From Microbacterium aoyamense (lineage in GTDB: Bacteria > Actinomycetota > Actinomycetes > Actinomycetales > Microbacteriaceae): a stretch of 64,000 nt of DNA. Position 1 is the stretch's first letter. Each line of letters opens with the position of its first letter. The translations under genes were made by a program, and so were the position numbers. Where the stretch lies: positions 210,382-274,381 of the forward strand of contig NZ_JAKNUT010000006.1 in assembly GCF_023155855.1 (NCBI RefSeq), written 5' to 3'. Shown here one piece after another: positions 45,308 to 54,971 of this stretch. The notes beneath the pieces were generated by a model. The model saw only the letters and a program-made list of their open reading frames with translations. It was not told the origin of the DNA and made no database searches.

Positions 45308-48300
45308 GCGAACTGCTGCCTTCGCGCCAGGCGGCGCAGATCCGGTCGAGCCTGGTCGATTACCTCACGACGACGTTCGCGCTGTCGGACGAAGAGGCAC
45401 AGCGCGCGCTCCGCGAATTCCTCGGCGACGCCGAGGGCGGCATCTTCCGAGGCCCCTATGTCCGCGCGCGGGTGCCGTTCCGCGCGGCCGCCGACGGCTG
45501 GCGCGATTCGCTCGGCTGGTACGAGGGGCACACCCCGTATGGCCACCAAGCCGAGGCATTCCGGCGACTGAGCTCCGCAAACCGCGGCGAGCAACCCGAC
45601 GGATCGGTCAAGACCGCTCCCCAGCCCACGCTCGTCGTCACCGGAACCGGTTCGGGTAAGACCGAGGCGTTCCTCTACCCGATCCTCGACCACGTCCTCC
45701 GCGCGAAAGCAGCGGGAGACACCGGAGTCAAGGCGCTCATCCTCTATCCGATGAACGCCCTCGCGAACGACCAGTCCCGGCGCCTCGCCGAGCTCATCCG
45801 CGGGCACGATGCGCTCAAAGGCGTGCGCGCTGCGATCTACACCGGCGAGACCGCGGGGCGCAGTCGCACCCGCGTCACCGCCGACGGCCTGATCAACGAC
45901 CGCGGCTCGATCCGGTCGGATCCACCCGACATCCTCCTCACCAACTACAAGATGCTCGACCAGCTGCTGCTGCGCAGCGCGGATCAGCCTCTCCTCGCTG
46001 CGGCGGCATCGAGTCTCCAATACCTCGTGCTCGACGAGTTCCACACCTACGACGGCGCACAGGGCACCGACGTCGCGATGCTCCTCCGCCGGCTCGGGCT
46101 GACGCTGCGACGTCTTCGCCCAGAGAACGCGCCCGAGCCCCTCGGCAGCGGCCCACTCGGCGATGTCACTCCGATCGCGACCAGTGCCACCCTCGGCGAC
46201 GACGGCGATCCCGGGAGGATGCTCGAGTTCGCCGAGACCGTCTTCGGAATCCCGTTCCCCGCCGACAGCGTCGTCCGCGAGACCCGCCAGTCGGTGCGTC
46301 AGTGGGTGCGCGCCGCGCGTGCCTCAGGCACTCCCGTCGGCGCGCCGCGCGGGCTCGACAACTCCCTCGTCGCTGACATCGCAGCACTCCCCGGCGACAT
46401 CGACGGGGCACCCGCAGGCGCACTCGCCGGCCGAGTGCTTTCGGCGTTGTTCGCCGACGGCGCGGACGTCGACTGGGCGTCGGTCTCAGACGACGACCTC
46501 CTGGCATCCGTCGCTTCCCATGATCTCGTGCAGGCGATCGCGACGCGTGCCGAAAAGGCGGTGGGCATCGACGATCTCGCCGACGAGCTGCTCCCCGCAG
46601 GCCTCGGCGTGACCGAGACGTTTGAAAGTCGCAGCGGAGCGCGGCGCGTGTTCCTCACCCGTGTGCTCGCGGCACTCAGCCATGTGCGCGCCCGCCTCGG
46701 GCGGCGAGCGCTGTCGATCGACCTGCACATGTGGATCCGTGAGCTCACCCGCATCGACCGCGCGACAGCACCCACTGCGCGGTTCCATTGGGCCGACAAC
46801 GGACCCGTGGCGGCGGGGGCCGACGACACGATCGACACGAAATGGTTCCCGGCGATCTTCTGCCGTCACTGTGGGCGCAGCGGATGGGGTGTGCAGCTCG
46901 CCCCCGTCGGCAACGAGCTGTCGGCGACCGACGACGATATCCGTCGCGACCACGCCGCCCGCGACAGCAAGAGTCGCTTCCGCGCTCTGCTCCATGCCCC
47001 CTCCGAAGCTGACGCCGCGCTCGGCGGCGAGCCGGTCCCGGGTCTCGCGTGGTTCGACCATGAGCATCGCGCGCTGTTGACCTCACGACCAGACGATGCG
47101 GACGAGCAGGGGACGGCACTGCCCGTTCTCGCGCTCACGTCAGGCGAGATCGACGACGATTCGCGCGACGACGTGTGTCCCGCGTGCGGCCGACGTGACG
47201 GCATCCGGTTCCTCGGAAGCGCCATGGCGACCATGCTGTCCGTCGTCGTCACCACACTCTTCGGCGACGCCGACCTCGACCGCGCCGAGAAGAAGGCGCT
47301 CGTCTTCACCGACAGCGTGCAGGATGCCGCGCACCGCGCCGGCTTCGTGCAGAGCCGCGCGCACGTGTTCGCCCTTCGCAACGCGATTCGTCACGCCGTC
47401 GCCGACGACGCGACGCCACTCGACGAGATCGCCAACCTGCTGGTGCAGGATGCCGGCGACGACGCCGACGCCCGCTACCGCCTGCTGCCTCCCGACCTCG
47501 TCGAGCGCGAAGAGTTCATCGAGTTCTGGAAATCCGAGACACTTCGCGGGGTGCCCGCCGCCGTGCTGACCCGTGTGAAGCGACGGCTGCAGTTCGATCT
47601 CGCGATGGAGTTCGGCCTGCAGTCCCGGGTCGGACGCACTCTCGAACTGACCGGCAGCCTGGCGGCATCCGTCTCGGCCACCGAGGCTGCGCTGCGGGCC
47701 GCGGGTCGCAAGGTGCTGATAGACACTCCTGCCGACGGTGTGATCGGCGGGCTGGATCCCGCGTCGACGTCTGATGACGGTGTCGTCCGATGGGTGCGCG
47801 GTGTGCTCGAGCGTATGCGCGACCGCGGTGCGATCGAACACGAGTGGTTCACCCGCTACATCGAAGAAGACGGCAAGCGCTGGCCGATCTGGGGCGGTCG
47901 CAAGCGCGGGGTTGGGATGCCGGCGTTCCCACCCGGACGCGACGCTCCCGGCTATCCTCGCGTGGGCCCGCACGCCCCGACCGGTGACGACGCCCATCGG
48001 ACGCACCTAGACGTGGTGTCGTCTGCGCAGAGCTGGTACGCGATCTGGGCGCGCAAAGTCCTCGGGTCGGCGGCGACCGACGGCGTGCGCCTGACCGCGG
48101 CGCTCCTCGCCGAGCTCGAACGCATCGGGATTCTCCGCTCACGCCAGGTATCGGGTGGGGCTGCGACCGCCTACCTGATCCCGCCTTCGTCGATCGTGGT
48201 GCGGCCGGTCGACAGCGACGCCCTCCGAAGCGGCGACGTGCGACTCGAGTGCGATGTGTGCCGCAACCCCGTGACGGGCACCGCCGACGCGATCGGTCAG

Positions 48301-51300
48301 TTGCGCGACGGCCCGTGCATCTCGGCGCGCTGCCCCGGGGCCCTCGGGCCCGTGGGCGGTACGCCCGAGAACTACTACCGCACCCTCTACGACAAGGGAT
48401 CTGTGCGTCGCGTCGTGGCCCGTGAGCACACGAGTTTGCTGGACACGAAAGTTCGCCTCGACTACGAGAACGGGTTCAAGTCGTCGTCGGACGACCCGTC
48501 GGCGCCGAACGTCCTCGTCGCCACCCCGACTCTCGAGATGGGAATCGACATCGGCGACCTGTCTACCGTCATGCTGGCGGGGCTCCCCCGGAGCGTCGCG
48601 TCGTACCTTCAGCGCGTCGGCCGCGCGGGCCGCCTCACCGGAAACGCGCTGTCGATCGCGACGGTCACGGGTCGCGGCGACCAGTTGCCTCGAATGGGCG
48701 ACCCGCTGTCGGTGATCAACGGTGCGGTGCGCCCCCCGGCGACATTCGTCGACGCGCAGGAGATCCTGCGCCGGCAGTACTTCGCGTCGATCCTCGACCG
48801 ACGATCGGCCGAGTCCGACACCGTTCAGAAGGCGAACGACGTGCTGAAGACGTCCGAGGCCGGTTCGTTCCTCGGTGACGCGATCGCGTTCGCCGACGCC
48901 GGCGCGAACGAATTCGTCGACGCCTTTCTCGAGTCGTTCCCGACGTTGGGCGACGCGGCCGCCACTCGCCTCCGAGATTGGGCGACGCCGACCGGAGAAG
49001 CCGGGACCTCAGGTCTCGCGGCGTCCGTCCGCGACGCCGTACTGCGCTGGAACCTCGAGCTGCAGACGGTCACCCGTCGGCGTACAGAGATCGGCAAGGC
49101 ACTCCCCGATCTCGAAGCCGCCGCAGAGCTGGGCGTCGAGAGCGATGCGAAGGACGCGTTCCGGGCTGCCCAGGCGGCTGATCGGATGCTGCGTGCCCAG
49201 CAGACCGCACTCACCGACGGCTATTGGATCGGCGCGTTGGAGCGGTTCGGGCTTCTGCCGAACTACACGCTCCTCGACGACTCCGTGCGCCTCGACGCCG
49301 CGGTGTCGTGGATCGATCCCGACACTTCCGAGTGGCACGACGACACCTACAGCTATGAACGTGGAGCGGCGATAGCGATCCACGAACTGGCGCCCGGCTC
49401 CTACTTCTACGCCCAGGGGCTCGAGATCCCGGTCGACGCCGTCGATCTCGGCCCAGGCGGCGAAGCGGTCGAGGACTGGACGTTCTGCCCCGAGTGCGGG
49501 TTCGCCCGGCGGAGCGCCGACGGGCCTCTCACCGAGTGTCCCCGATGTCGGTCGAAAGGCATCGGCGACGCCGCCCAGCGGATGCCCGTGGCGGAACTCA
49601 AGACCGTCTCGGCCGTCGCGCGCCGCGACGAAGCCGTCATCGGCGATCGCAGCGACGATCGGCGGCGGACGGCGTTCGCGGTGAAGGTCGGTGCCGACCT
49701 CAACCCCGCCGGGATCGTGCGTCGTTGGTATGACAAGGGCACGAGCTTCGGCGTCACGTATGCCCGAGACCTGACGATCCGGTGGATCAACTTCGGCAAG
49801 CGCTCGGGCGCCGGACCGAGCCGCTTCCTCGCCGGTTCCGAGGTCACGGGCCCACTCTTCCGCGTGTGCGACACCTGTGGTCAGCTCGACTCGCAGGCCG
49901 GCGGAAACAGCCGTCGCGACCACCGCCCGTGGTGCCCTCGACGTGACCAATCCAGCGAGAAGACGGTAGCGCTGGCTCTGGCCCGCACGCTCGTGACGCA
50001 GGGCATCTTCCTCCGTCTCCCTCCCGCGCTCACGCTCGGCGACGGCGTGGTGGTCCCGAGTCTCAGCGCAGCCGTGCTGCTCGGACTCCGCGAATCGATG
50101 GGTGGCGATCCGGACCATCTGCGAATCGTGCCCGTGACCGAGCCGCTCGGCGACGAGGGCGGAACGGCCCAGGCACTGCTGATCCACGACACCGTCCCCG
50201 GCGGCACGGGTTACCTCGCAGAGCTCGCTGATCCGGCCCGACTCCACGGCATCCTCATCGACGCCTGGCGAGTGCTCAAGGACTGTCCATGCCAGGACGA
50301 GCAGCGCGCCGCGTGTCACCGCTGCCTGCTGCCGTTCGCTCCGGGCAATGCGAACATTTCTCGCGCGTCGGCGGAACAGGCGCTCGCGAAGCTGCTCGAG
50401 GTTTCATCGACGGGCGATCCGTCAACGGCGTTCGACGTGACCGACGTCGACCCGGGCGTCCCGCTCAGCGAGTCCGTGATCGAACAGCTGTTCCGCAAGA
50501 CCTTCATCGAACGCGCGCAGGCTCTGGGCGGTCGTGTGAAAGAGATCCCGGGCGACTGGGGCAACAAGGTACAGGTGTCCTTCCCCGGCGACTCACGGAT
50601 CTGGATGCTGCGTCCACAGGTTCCGCTGGGCCCGACCCAGCCCGACTTCGTGCTGGAACAGTTCGGCGGCGGCGCCGAGCCGATCGCGATCTACACGGAT
50701 GGCAAGGCCTTCCACGCGGTGGTCGGGTGCAACCGCCTCGCCGACGACACGAAAAAGCGGGACGCCGCGCGCGGGCTCGGACATCGCGTGGTCGCGGTCA
50801 CGTGGGCGGATCTGATGGGTGACAAGCTCGACACTTCGTGGTTCGTGCCGGCATGGGCAGAGAAGGTCGCAGCCCAGGCGCAGTTGCCGCTCACCCAGCT
50901 TGCGAAGCTCACCGCCGACCCGGTCACGCTCCTCATGGAGTGGATGCAGAGGCCCGACGACGAGGCGAAGCGTCGCGACACCGTCGCACGCGTCCTGCCG
51001 GTGATCCTCCAAAGGTCCGCGACCTCGACGCCGTTCGGCGGCGAATCGGCGCTCGAACGCGCTGCCCGCGTCTTCGTCGAAGGGCTACCGAAGTCACCAA
51101 TACCCGCTCCGGACTGGGTCACAGCCGCCGGACCCCTCGTCTCGGCGACGCGGCTCAAAGGTGGTGGGGCCACCGACTTCGCCCTAGTCCTCGACGACCG
51201 CGACGAGGCGCTCGCTGACGCGGGATTCGATCACGCATGGCGGCTGTGGTTGCACTTGTCGAACGTCGTGGGGTGGCGCGCGGACATGTCCGGTGTCGAG

Positions 51301-51660
51301 ATCACGACCCTGTCGCGGCTGGCAGCCGCTACCCCTCTCTCCGCCGCGGCTCCGGGTGTCACGCCGACGGGCGCAACCGAATTGCCGAGCGAGTGGGCGT
51401 CGCTCGCCGCGTACGCCACGGGTGCCGAACGCCACGTCATCGATCGACTGGCTGCGGCTTCCATCCCGCTGCCTGAAATGGGCGTCGAGGTCGGTGGGGG
51501 CATTCCGATCTCGTTCGCGTGGGCGGACGCACGCGTCGCGATCTCTCTGGACTTGCAGGACGGCGAAGCCGACTCGCTGACCAGCGACGGCTGGACGCTC
51601 CTCGACCCGCAGTCCGATGACCTCGCCGCGCAGGTCGCGGCACTGACCGGAGGAGACTGA
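45304..51660 (+). CDS. DruE-like giant helicase with DUF1998 and a terminal PD-(D/E)XK-like domain
   Basis: 2118 residues from GTG 45304 (GGAG upstream). DEAD/DEAH helicase: motif I VTGTGSGKTEAFLYP (~115), motif II LVLDEFHTYDG (~243), motif VI YLQRVGRAGRLTG (~1104). At least four zinc-ribbon pairs (CRHCG, CPACG, CDVC, CPECG/CPRC) precede the DUF1998 end CPCQDEQRAACHRCLLPF (~1665). Beyond it, ~1779-1840, the pattern QPDFVLEQ, AIYTDGKAFH and KRDAARGLGHRVVAVTW resembles Vsr/DUF559-type nucleases. Size and architecture fit DruE of Druantia; the first part also resembles MrfA/YprA. Translationally coupled with the methylase and followed after 1 base by the UvrD gene. Confidence 0.82.
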   Translation: MSELLPSRQAAQIRSSLVDYLTTTFALSDEEAQRALREFLGDAEGGIFRGPYVRARVPFRAAADGWRDSLGWYEGHTPYGHQAEAFRRLSSANRGEQPDGSVKTAPQPTLVVTGTGSGKTEAFLYPILDHVLRAKAAGDTGVKALILYPMNALANDQSRRLAELIRGHDALKGVRAAIYTGETAGRSRTRVTADGLINDRGSIRSDPPDILLTNYKMLDQLLLRSADQPLLAAAASSLQYLVLDEFHTYDGAQGTDVAMLLRRLGLTLRRLRPENAPEPLGSGPLGDVTPIATSATLGDDGDPGRMLEFAETVFGIPFPADSVVRETRQSVRQWVRAARASGTPVGAPRGLDNSLVADIAALPGDIDGAPAGALAGRVLSALFADGADVDWASVSDDDLLASVASHDLVQAIATRAEKAVGIDDLADELLPAGLGVTETFESRSGARRVFLTRVLAALSHVRARLGRRALSIDLHMWIRELTRIDRATAPTARFHWADNGPVAAGADDTIDTKWFPAIFCRHCGRSGWGVQLAPVGNELSATDDDIRRDHAARDSKSRFRALLHAPSEADAALGGEPVPGLAWFDHEHRALLTSRPDDADEQGTALPVLALTSGEIDDDSRDDVCPACGRRDGIRFLGSAMATMLSVVVTTLFGDADLDRAEKKALVFTDSVQDAAHRAGFVQSRAHVFALRNAIRHAVADDATPLDEIANLLVQDAGDDADARYRLLPPDLVEREEFIEFWKSETLRGVPAAVLTRVKRRLQFDLAMEFGLQSRVGRTLELTGSLAASVSATEAALRAAGRKVLIDTPADGVIGGLDPASTSDDGVVRWVRGVLERMRDRGAIEHEWFTRYIEEDGKRWPIWGGRKRGVGMPAFPPGRDAPGYPRVGPHAPTGDDAHRTHLDVVSSAQSWYAIWARKVLGSAATDGVRLTAALLAELERIGILRSRQVSGGAATAYLIPPSSIVVRPVDSDALRSGDVRLECDVCRNPVTGTADAIGQLRDGPCISARCPGALGPVGGTPENYYRTLYDKGSVRRVVAREHTSLLDTKVRLDYENGFKSSSDDPSAPNVLVATPTLEMGIDIGDLSTVMLAGLPRSVASYLQRVGRAGRLTGNALSIATVTGRGDQLPRMGDPLSVINGAVRPPATFVDAQEILRRQYFASILDRRSAESDTVQKANDVLKTSEAGSFLGDAIAFADAGANEFVDAFLESFPTLGDAAATRLRDWATPTGEAGTSGLAASVRDAVLRWNLELQTVTRRRTEIGKALPDLEAAAELGVESDAKDAFRAAQAADRMLRAQQTALTDGYWIGALERFGLLPNYTLLDDSVRLDAAVSWIDPDTSEWHDDTYSYERGAAIAIHELAPGSYFYAQGLEIPVDAVDLGPGGEAVEDWTFCPECGFARRSADGPLTECPRCRSKGIGDAAQRMPVAELKTVSAVARRDEAVIGDRSDDRRRTAFAVKVGADLNPAGIVRRWYDKGTSFGVTYARDLTIRWINFGKRSGAGPSRFLAGSEVTGPLFRVCDTCGQLDSQAGGNSRRDHRPWCPRRDQSSEKTVALALARTLVTQGIFLRLPPALTLGDGVVVPSLSAAVLLGLRESMGGDPDHLRIVPVTEPLGDEGGTAQALLIHDTVPGGTGYLAELADPARLHGILIDAWRVLKDCPCQDEQRAACHRCLLPFAPGNANISRASAEQALAKLLEVSSTGDPSTAFDVTDVDPGVPLSESVIEQLFRKTFIERAQALGGRVKEIPGDWGNKVQVSFPGDSRIWMLRPQVPLGPTQPDFVLEQFGGGAEPIAIYTDGKAFHAVVGCNRLADDTKKRDAARGLGHRVVAVTWADLMGDKLDTSWFVPAWAEKVAAQAQLPLTQLAKLTADPVTLLMEWMQRPDDEAKRRDTVARVLPVILQRSATSTPFGGESALERAARVFVEGLPKSPIPAPDWVTAAGPLVSATRLKGGGATDFALVLDDRDEALADAGFDHAWRLWLHLSNVVGWRADMSGVEITTLSRLAAATPLSAAAPGVTPTGATELPSEWASLAAYATGAERHVIDRLAAASIPLPEMGVEVGGGIPISFAWADARVAISLDLQDGEADSLTSDGWTLLDPQSDDLAAQVAALTGGD

Positions 51661-51661
51661 C

Positions 51662-53857
51662 ATGCCTGCCGTCACCTATGCAAGCGTCAAGCAGCCCAAA
51701 CACGACAAGGACGTCAAGGCGCTGATCTTCACGTTCATCGAGAAACTGAGTGCCAACGACGCGAGCCCGGGGCTCCACATCGAACCGATCAACGGAGCGG
51801 TCGACGCTCGCGCTCGGACGGGCCGCGTGAACGACTTCTGGCGCGCCGTGCTGTTCCGCATCGATCCGCCGAACGGAGAGACCCACTACGTCTACGCCGG
51901 AACGTGGCCCCACGACGAGGGCACCGAGAAGGCGAAGAAGCTCACCCTCCACCTCAACCACGTCAACGGCGTCCTCGAACTGCACGAGGCTGTCGCTGCG
52001 CAGGAGGTCACGGTCGACGCCGCGGCCACGCCCGCCGAGGTTCCGACCGCTCAGTCCAAGACACCTCTGCTGAGCGAACTGGGCTACCTGGTCACCGACC
52101 TGACAGAGCAGTTCGGATTCACACAGGATCTTGCCGACGCGGCCTTCGCTCTATCCGACGAAGACGCACTGCTCGAGTTCGCGGAGAACTTGCACACACA
52201 GTGGCAGCAGGAAGTGCTGCTCTCTATGGCCGCACGCGAGGCACTTCACGTCATCCGTGAGCAGCTCGGACTCGACAAGCCGGTAGAAGTCGAACCCGAA
52301 GACGACGAAGACACCAGAATCCTCAAGGCGCTCGAGCACCCCGCATCGAAGATGCAGTTCACCTACGTGGAGGACAACGAGGAGCTGCGCAGGATCATCG
52401 AGGACGGCGACTTCGGGGCGTGGCGGGTCTTCCTGCATCCCGAACAGCGCACGTACGTCGAGAAGGACTACTCGGGGTCTTTCCGTCTCAGCGGGGGCGC
52501 GGGCACGGGTAAGACTGTGGTGCTGCTGCACCGGGCACGTCGCCTCGCGCTCGAGAATCCTGCTGCACGCATCATCCTCACGACGTTCACCCGCGCGCTC
52601 GCCGAGAATCTGCGCCGCGACCTCGAGCGTCTGGACGCCTCGGTTCCCATCGCAGAGAGGCTGGGCGACCCCGGTGTGCTCGTGCGAGGCGTGGATCAAC
52701 TCGCAGCCGAGGTGCGCATGCGCGCCGGCGAAGGCTTCAGCGAGGCCGCGCTCGCGACGATCGGCTCGACGCGCGAGAAGACGGCATCGCCCGCGGAGCC
52801 GGACTGGTCATCGGCCATCACGCAGGCGGGGTCGTCGCTGTCGATCTCACTGCAGTCGCCGGCGTTCTTCGACGACGAGTACGCCCAGGTGGTGCTGCCG
52901 AACAGGATCCTGAACGCCGACGCATACTTCACCGTCCGTCGCCCGGGACGCGGCGTCGCACTCGACCGAGGAAAGCGAGCGGCCGTGTGGGCGGTGATCG
53001 AGCAGATGCGCAAAGACCAGCGGATCGCAAACCAGCTCGGCTACGGCGAGATCGCCGCGATCGGTGCACAGTGGCTGACGTCGACCGGGACGACCTTCGC
53101 AGATCACGTCCTCGTCGACGAGGGTCAAGATCTCGAACCCGCCAAGTGGAAGCTGCTGCGAGCGATCGTGGCCGAAGGGGCGAACGACCTCTTCATCGCC
53201 GACGACACCCACCAGCGCATCTACGGGCGGCCCACGGTGCTCAAGCACTACGGCATCCATATTCAGGGTCGATCGCGACGGTTGACCCTCAACTACCGCA
53301 CCACCCTCGAGAATCTTCGCTTCGCGCTCGGCGTGCTTGCCGGGGAAGAGTACGACGACTCAGAAGGACTCGAGGTCTCGACCGAGGGCTACCGTTCCGC
53401 CCGAAGTGGGCCGAAACCGACCAAGCACACGGCGAAGTCGGACGCGGAGCAGCTCGACAAGATCGCGGCCGACATCAAGCGTTGGATCGACGAGGGCGTG
53501 CGCAAGGAGACGATCGCGGTGCTCGCGGCATCCAACAATGCGGCCAAGAAGGTGCAGCAGGGTCTCGCCCAGCGCGACGTCTCTCTCACGCTCCTCAACG
53601 CACCCCGTGTGACCGGCGGCAGCCCGGTCGCGATGACGATGCACACCGCGAAAGGAATGGAGTTCTCGCGCGTCGTGCTGTTCGACGTCTCCGACGGCTC
53701 GTTCCCACCCGCATGGGCATACAAGGGTGTTCCCGAGGAAGACAGGCCCGACAAGGACAAGCAGTTCCGGTCGCTGCTCTACGTCGCGGCGAGCCGCGCA
53801 CGCGATGAGCTCGTGGTGACATGGAAGGGCGCGCCGAGTGCGCTCCTGTTGGGGTGA
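51662..53857 (+). CDS. UvrD-family helicase with a RelE/ParE-like N-terminal domain
   Basis: 731 residues. The ATG follows the previous stop by one base, with GGAGGAG upstream. Residues ~1-105 resemble a RelE/YafQ toxin fold: helices VKALIFTFIEKLSAN, then strands RVNDFWRAVLFRI and THYVYAGTWPHDEGTEKAK. A helical linker follows. Superfamily 1 helicase: motif I GGAGTGKTVVLLHRA (~278), motif II HVLVDEGQDLEPAKW (~485), NYRTTLENLRF, MTMHTAKGMEFSRVVLF and LLYVAASRARDELVV (~710). Without the toxin catalytic residues being checked, the domain may only bind ribosome or protein partners. Similar RelE-UvrD proteins are frequent in defence islands. Confidence 0.85.
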   Translation: MPAVTYASVKQPKHDKDVKALIFTFIEKLSANDASPGLHIEPINGAVDARARTGRVNDFWRAVLFRIDPPNGETHYVYAGTWPHDEGTEKAKKLTLHLNHVNGVLELHEAVAAQEVTVDAAATPAEVPTAQSKTPLLSELGYLVTDLTEQFGFTQDLADAAFALSDEDALLEFAENLHTQWQQEVLLSMAAREALHVIREQLGLDKPVEVEPEDDEDTRILKALEHPASKMQFTYVEDNEELRRIIEDGDFGAWRVFLHPEQRTYVEKDYSGSFRLSGGAGTGKTVVLLHRARRLALENPAARIILTTFTRALAENLRRDLERLDASVPIAERLGDPGVLVRGVDQLAAEVRMRAGEGFSEAALATIGSTREKTASPAEPDWSSAITQAGSSLSISLQSPAFFDDEYAQVVLPNRILNADAYFTVRRPGRGVALDRGKRAAVWAVIEQMRKDQRIANQLGYGEIAAIGAQWLTSTGTTFADHVLVDEGQDLEPAKWKLLRAIVAEGANDLFIADDTHQRIYGRPTVLKHYGIHIQGRSRRLTLNYRTTLENLRFALGVLAGEEYDDSEGLEVSTEGYRSARSGPKPTKHTAKSDAEQLDKIAADIKRWIDEGVRKETIAVLAASNNAAKKVQQGLAQRDVSLTLLNAPRVTGGSPVAMTMHTAKGMEFSRVVLFDVSDGSFPPAWAYKGVPEEDRPDKDKQFRSLLYVAASRARDELVVTWKGAPSALLLG

Positions 53858-53866
53858 GGGCGGTTC

Positions 53867-54478
53867 ATGATCGAGGATGACGCCGACCTGAGGCCGCAGT
53901 TCTGGTGGCAGGGCCAACCAGGACAGCGGTTCTGGATGGAGATCGCGGGCGCCAAGGCACCCGGCATCGACCTGCGGGCGCCGATCACGACGGCGGATGA
54001 GCGACCGATCTGGCACTGGGACCTCGTGCGAATGGTGCAGCCCGGCGACGTCATCTTGCACTGGTTCACGACGCCCGCCGGGGCTACGGGCATCGTCGGA
54101 TGGTCACGCGCGGCATCCGCGCCCGTTGTGGAGTCCCATGTGTGGGTGCCTCGAACGCGTCCCGATCTCGATGCAGCCACGGCGGACCGCCGCCCGCACT
54201 GGGTCGTGCCTTTGAGGGACTACACGTCGCTTCCTCGACCGATCACCCGTGAGCAGGTCGAGTCGATCCACTCCGAGGTGGTGCGGCTCGAAGATGAGCT
54301 CAAGGAGCGACACCGCGGCTTCAAGTACTACCCGTTCCAGGACTATCGACCGACCGAAATCCGAGCTCGCCAGGCGTACCTGACGAAGATGCCGGTGGAG
54401 CTGCTGTCGCTCCTGAACCGCCTCGGGCGGTTCGGCTTCGAGATCGAGTTCGAGGCTCACCGGCCATTCCGGCGCTGA
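53867..54478 (+). CDS. EVE/PUA-like protein, putative modified-base reader
   Basis: 203 residues, ATG 53867 with GAGGGCGG upstream, 9 bases after the UvrD stop. The pattern FWWQGQPGQRFWMEIAG, then VQPGDVILHWFTTPAGATGI and VGWSRAAS resembles EVE and other PUA-fold domains that read methylated or modified bases. The second half (ITREQVESIHSEVVRLEDEL, FQDYRPTEIRARQAYLTKMP) is helical. It is the last gene of the rightward operon. An attractive idea is that it recognises the mark made, or missed, by one of the methylases; the fold assignment itself is only moderate. Confidence 0.6.
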   Translation: MIEDDADLRPQFWWQGQPGQRFWMEIAGAKAPGIDLRAPITTADERPIWHWDLVRMVQPGDVILHWFTTPAGATGIVGWSRAASAPVVESHVWVPRTRPDLDAATADRRPHWVVPLRDYTSLPRPITREQVESIHSEVVRLEDELKERHRGFKYYPFQDYRPTEIRARQAYLTKMPVELLSLLNRLGRFGFEIEFEAHRPFRR

Positions 54479-54934
54479 TCAGATCTCGCGCAAGATGGCG
54501 ACGATCTCGGCTACCACCGCGTCGGGCGCCTCGTTGATCTGGTGCTCCCAGACGCGTACCGAGCGCCAGCCCTCCTCCTTGAGGATGGCGTCAGTATCGA
54601 CATCCCGCGCCTGATTGCGCAGGCGCTTCGCGAGCCAGAACTCAGCGTTCCGAACAGGCGCTTGATAATGCTCGGGGCAACCGTGCCAGAAGCACCCATC
54701 GATGAAAACAGCGACCTTGGTCCGGGTGAAGACGATGTCGGCGGTGCGACGTAGCGTGGCGACCGGTCGCACCGATACCCGGTAGCGAAGGCCGGACGCG
54801 TGCAGTCGACGACGGATCGCGAGCTCGGGAGACGTATCCCGTCCGCGATTCGATCGCATGGAGGCGCGGCTTCCCGGCGTGCTCGCCCACGATTCGGTGC
54901 GACGACGTGGCGTCGTGGACTCGCCGGCGGCCAT
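54479..54934 (-). CDS. vsr: Very short patch repair-type endonuclease Vsr
   Basis: 151 residues from ATG 54934 (AAGGGA upstream). Vsr motifs in order: TSPELAIRRRLHASGLRYRV, then LRRTADIVFTRTKVAVFIDG with the catalytic Asp, CFWHGCPEHYQAPVRN with zinc ligands and active-site His, and EEGWRSVRVWEHQI. Vsr enzymes nick at T:G mismatches that arise by deamination of 5-methylcytosine, and so accompany Dcm methylases; some relatives act as restriction nucleases. It lies tail-to-tail with the EVE-like gene, with no base between stops, and head-to-head with the cytosine methylase. Confidence 0.9.
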   Translation of the reverse strand: MAAGESTTPRRRTESWASTPGSRASMRSNRGRDTSPELAIRRRLHASGLRYRVSVRPVATLRRTADIVFTRTKVAVFIDGCFWHGCPEHYQAPVRNAEFWLAKRLRNQARDVDTDAILKEEGWRSVRVWEHQINEAPDAVVAEIVAILREI

Positions 54935-54971
54935 GGCTTGATCCCTTCGCCTCAACAGTAGATTGATCAGG

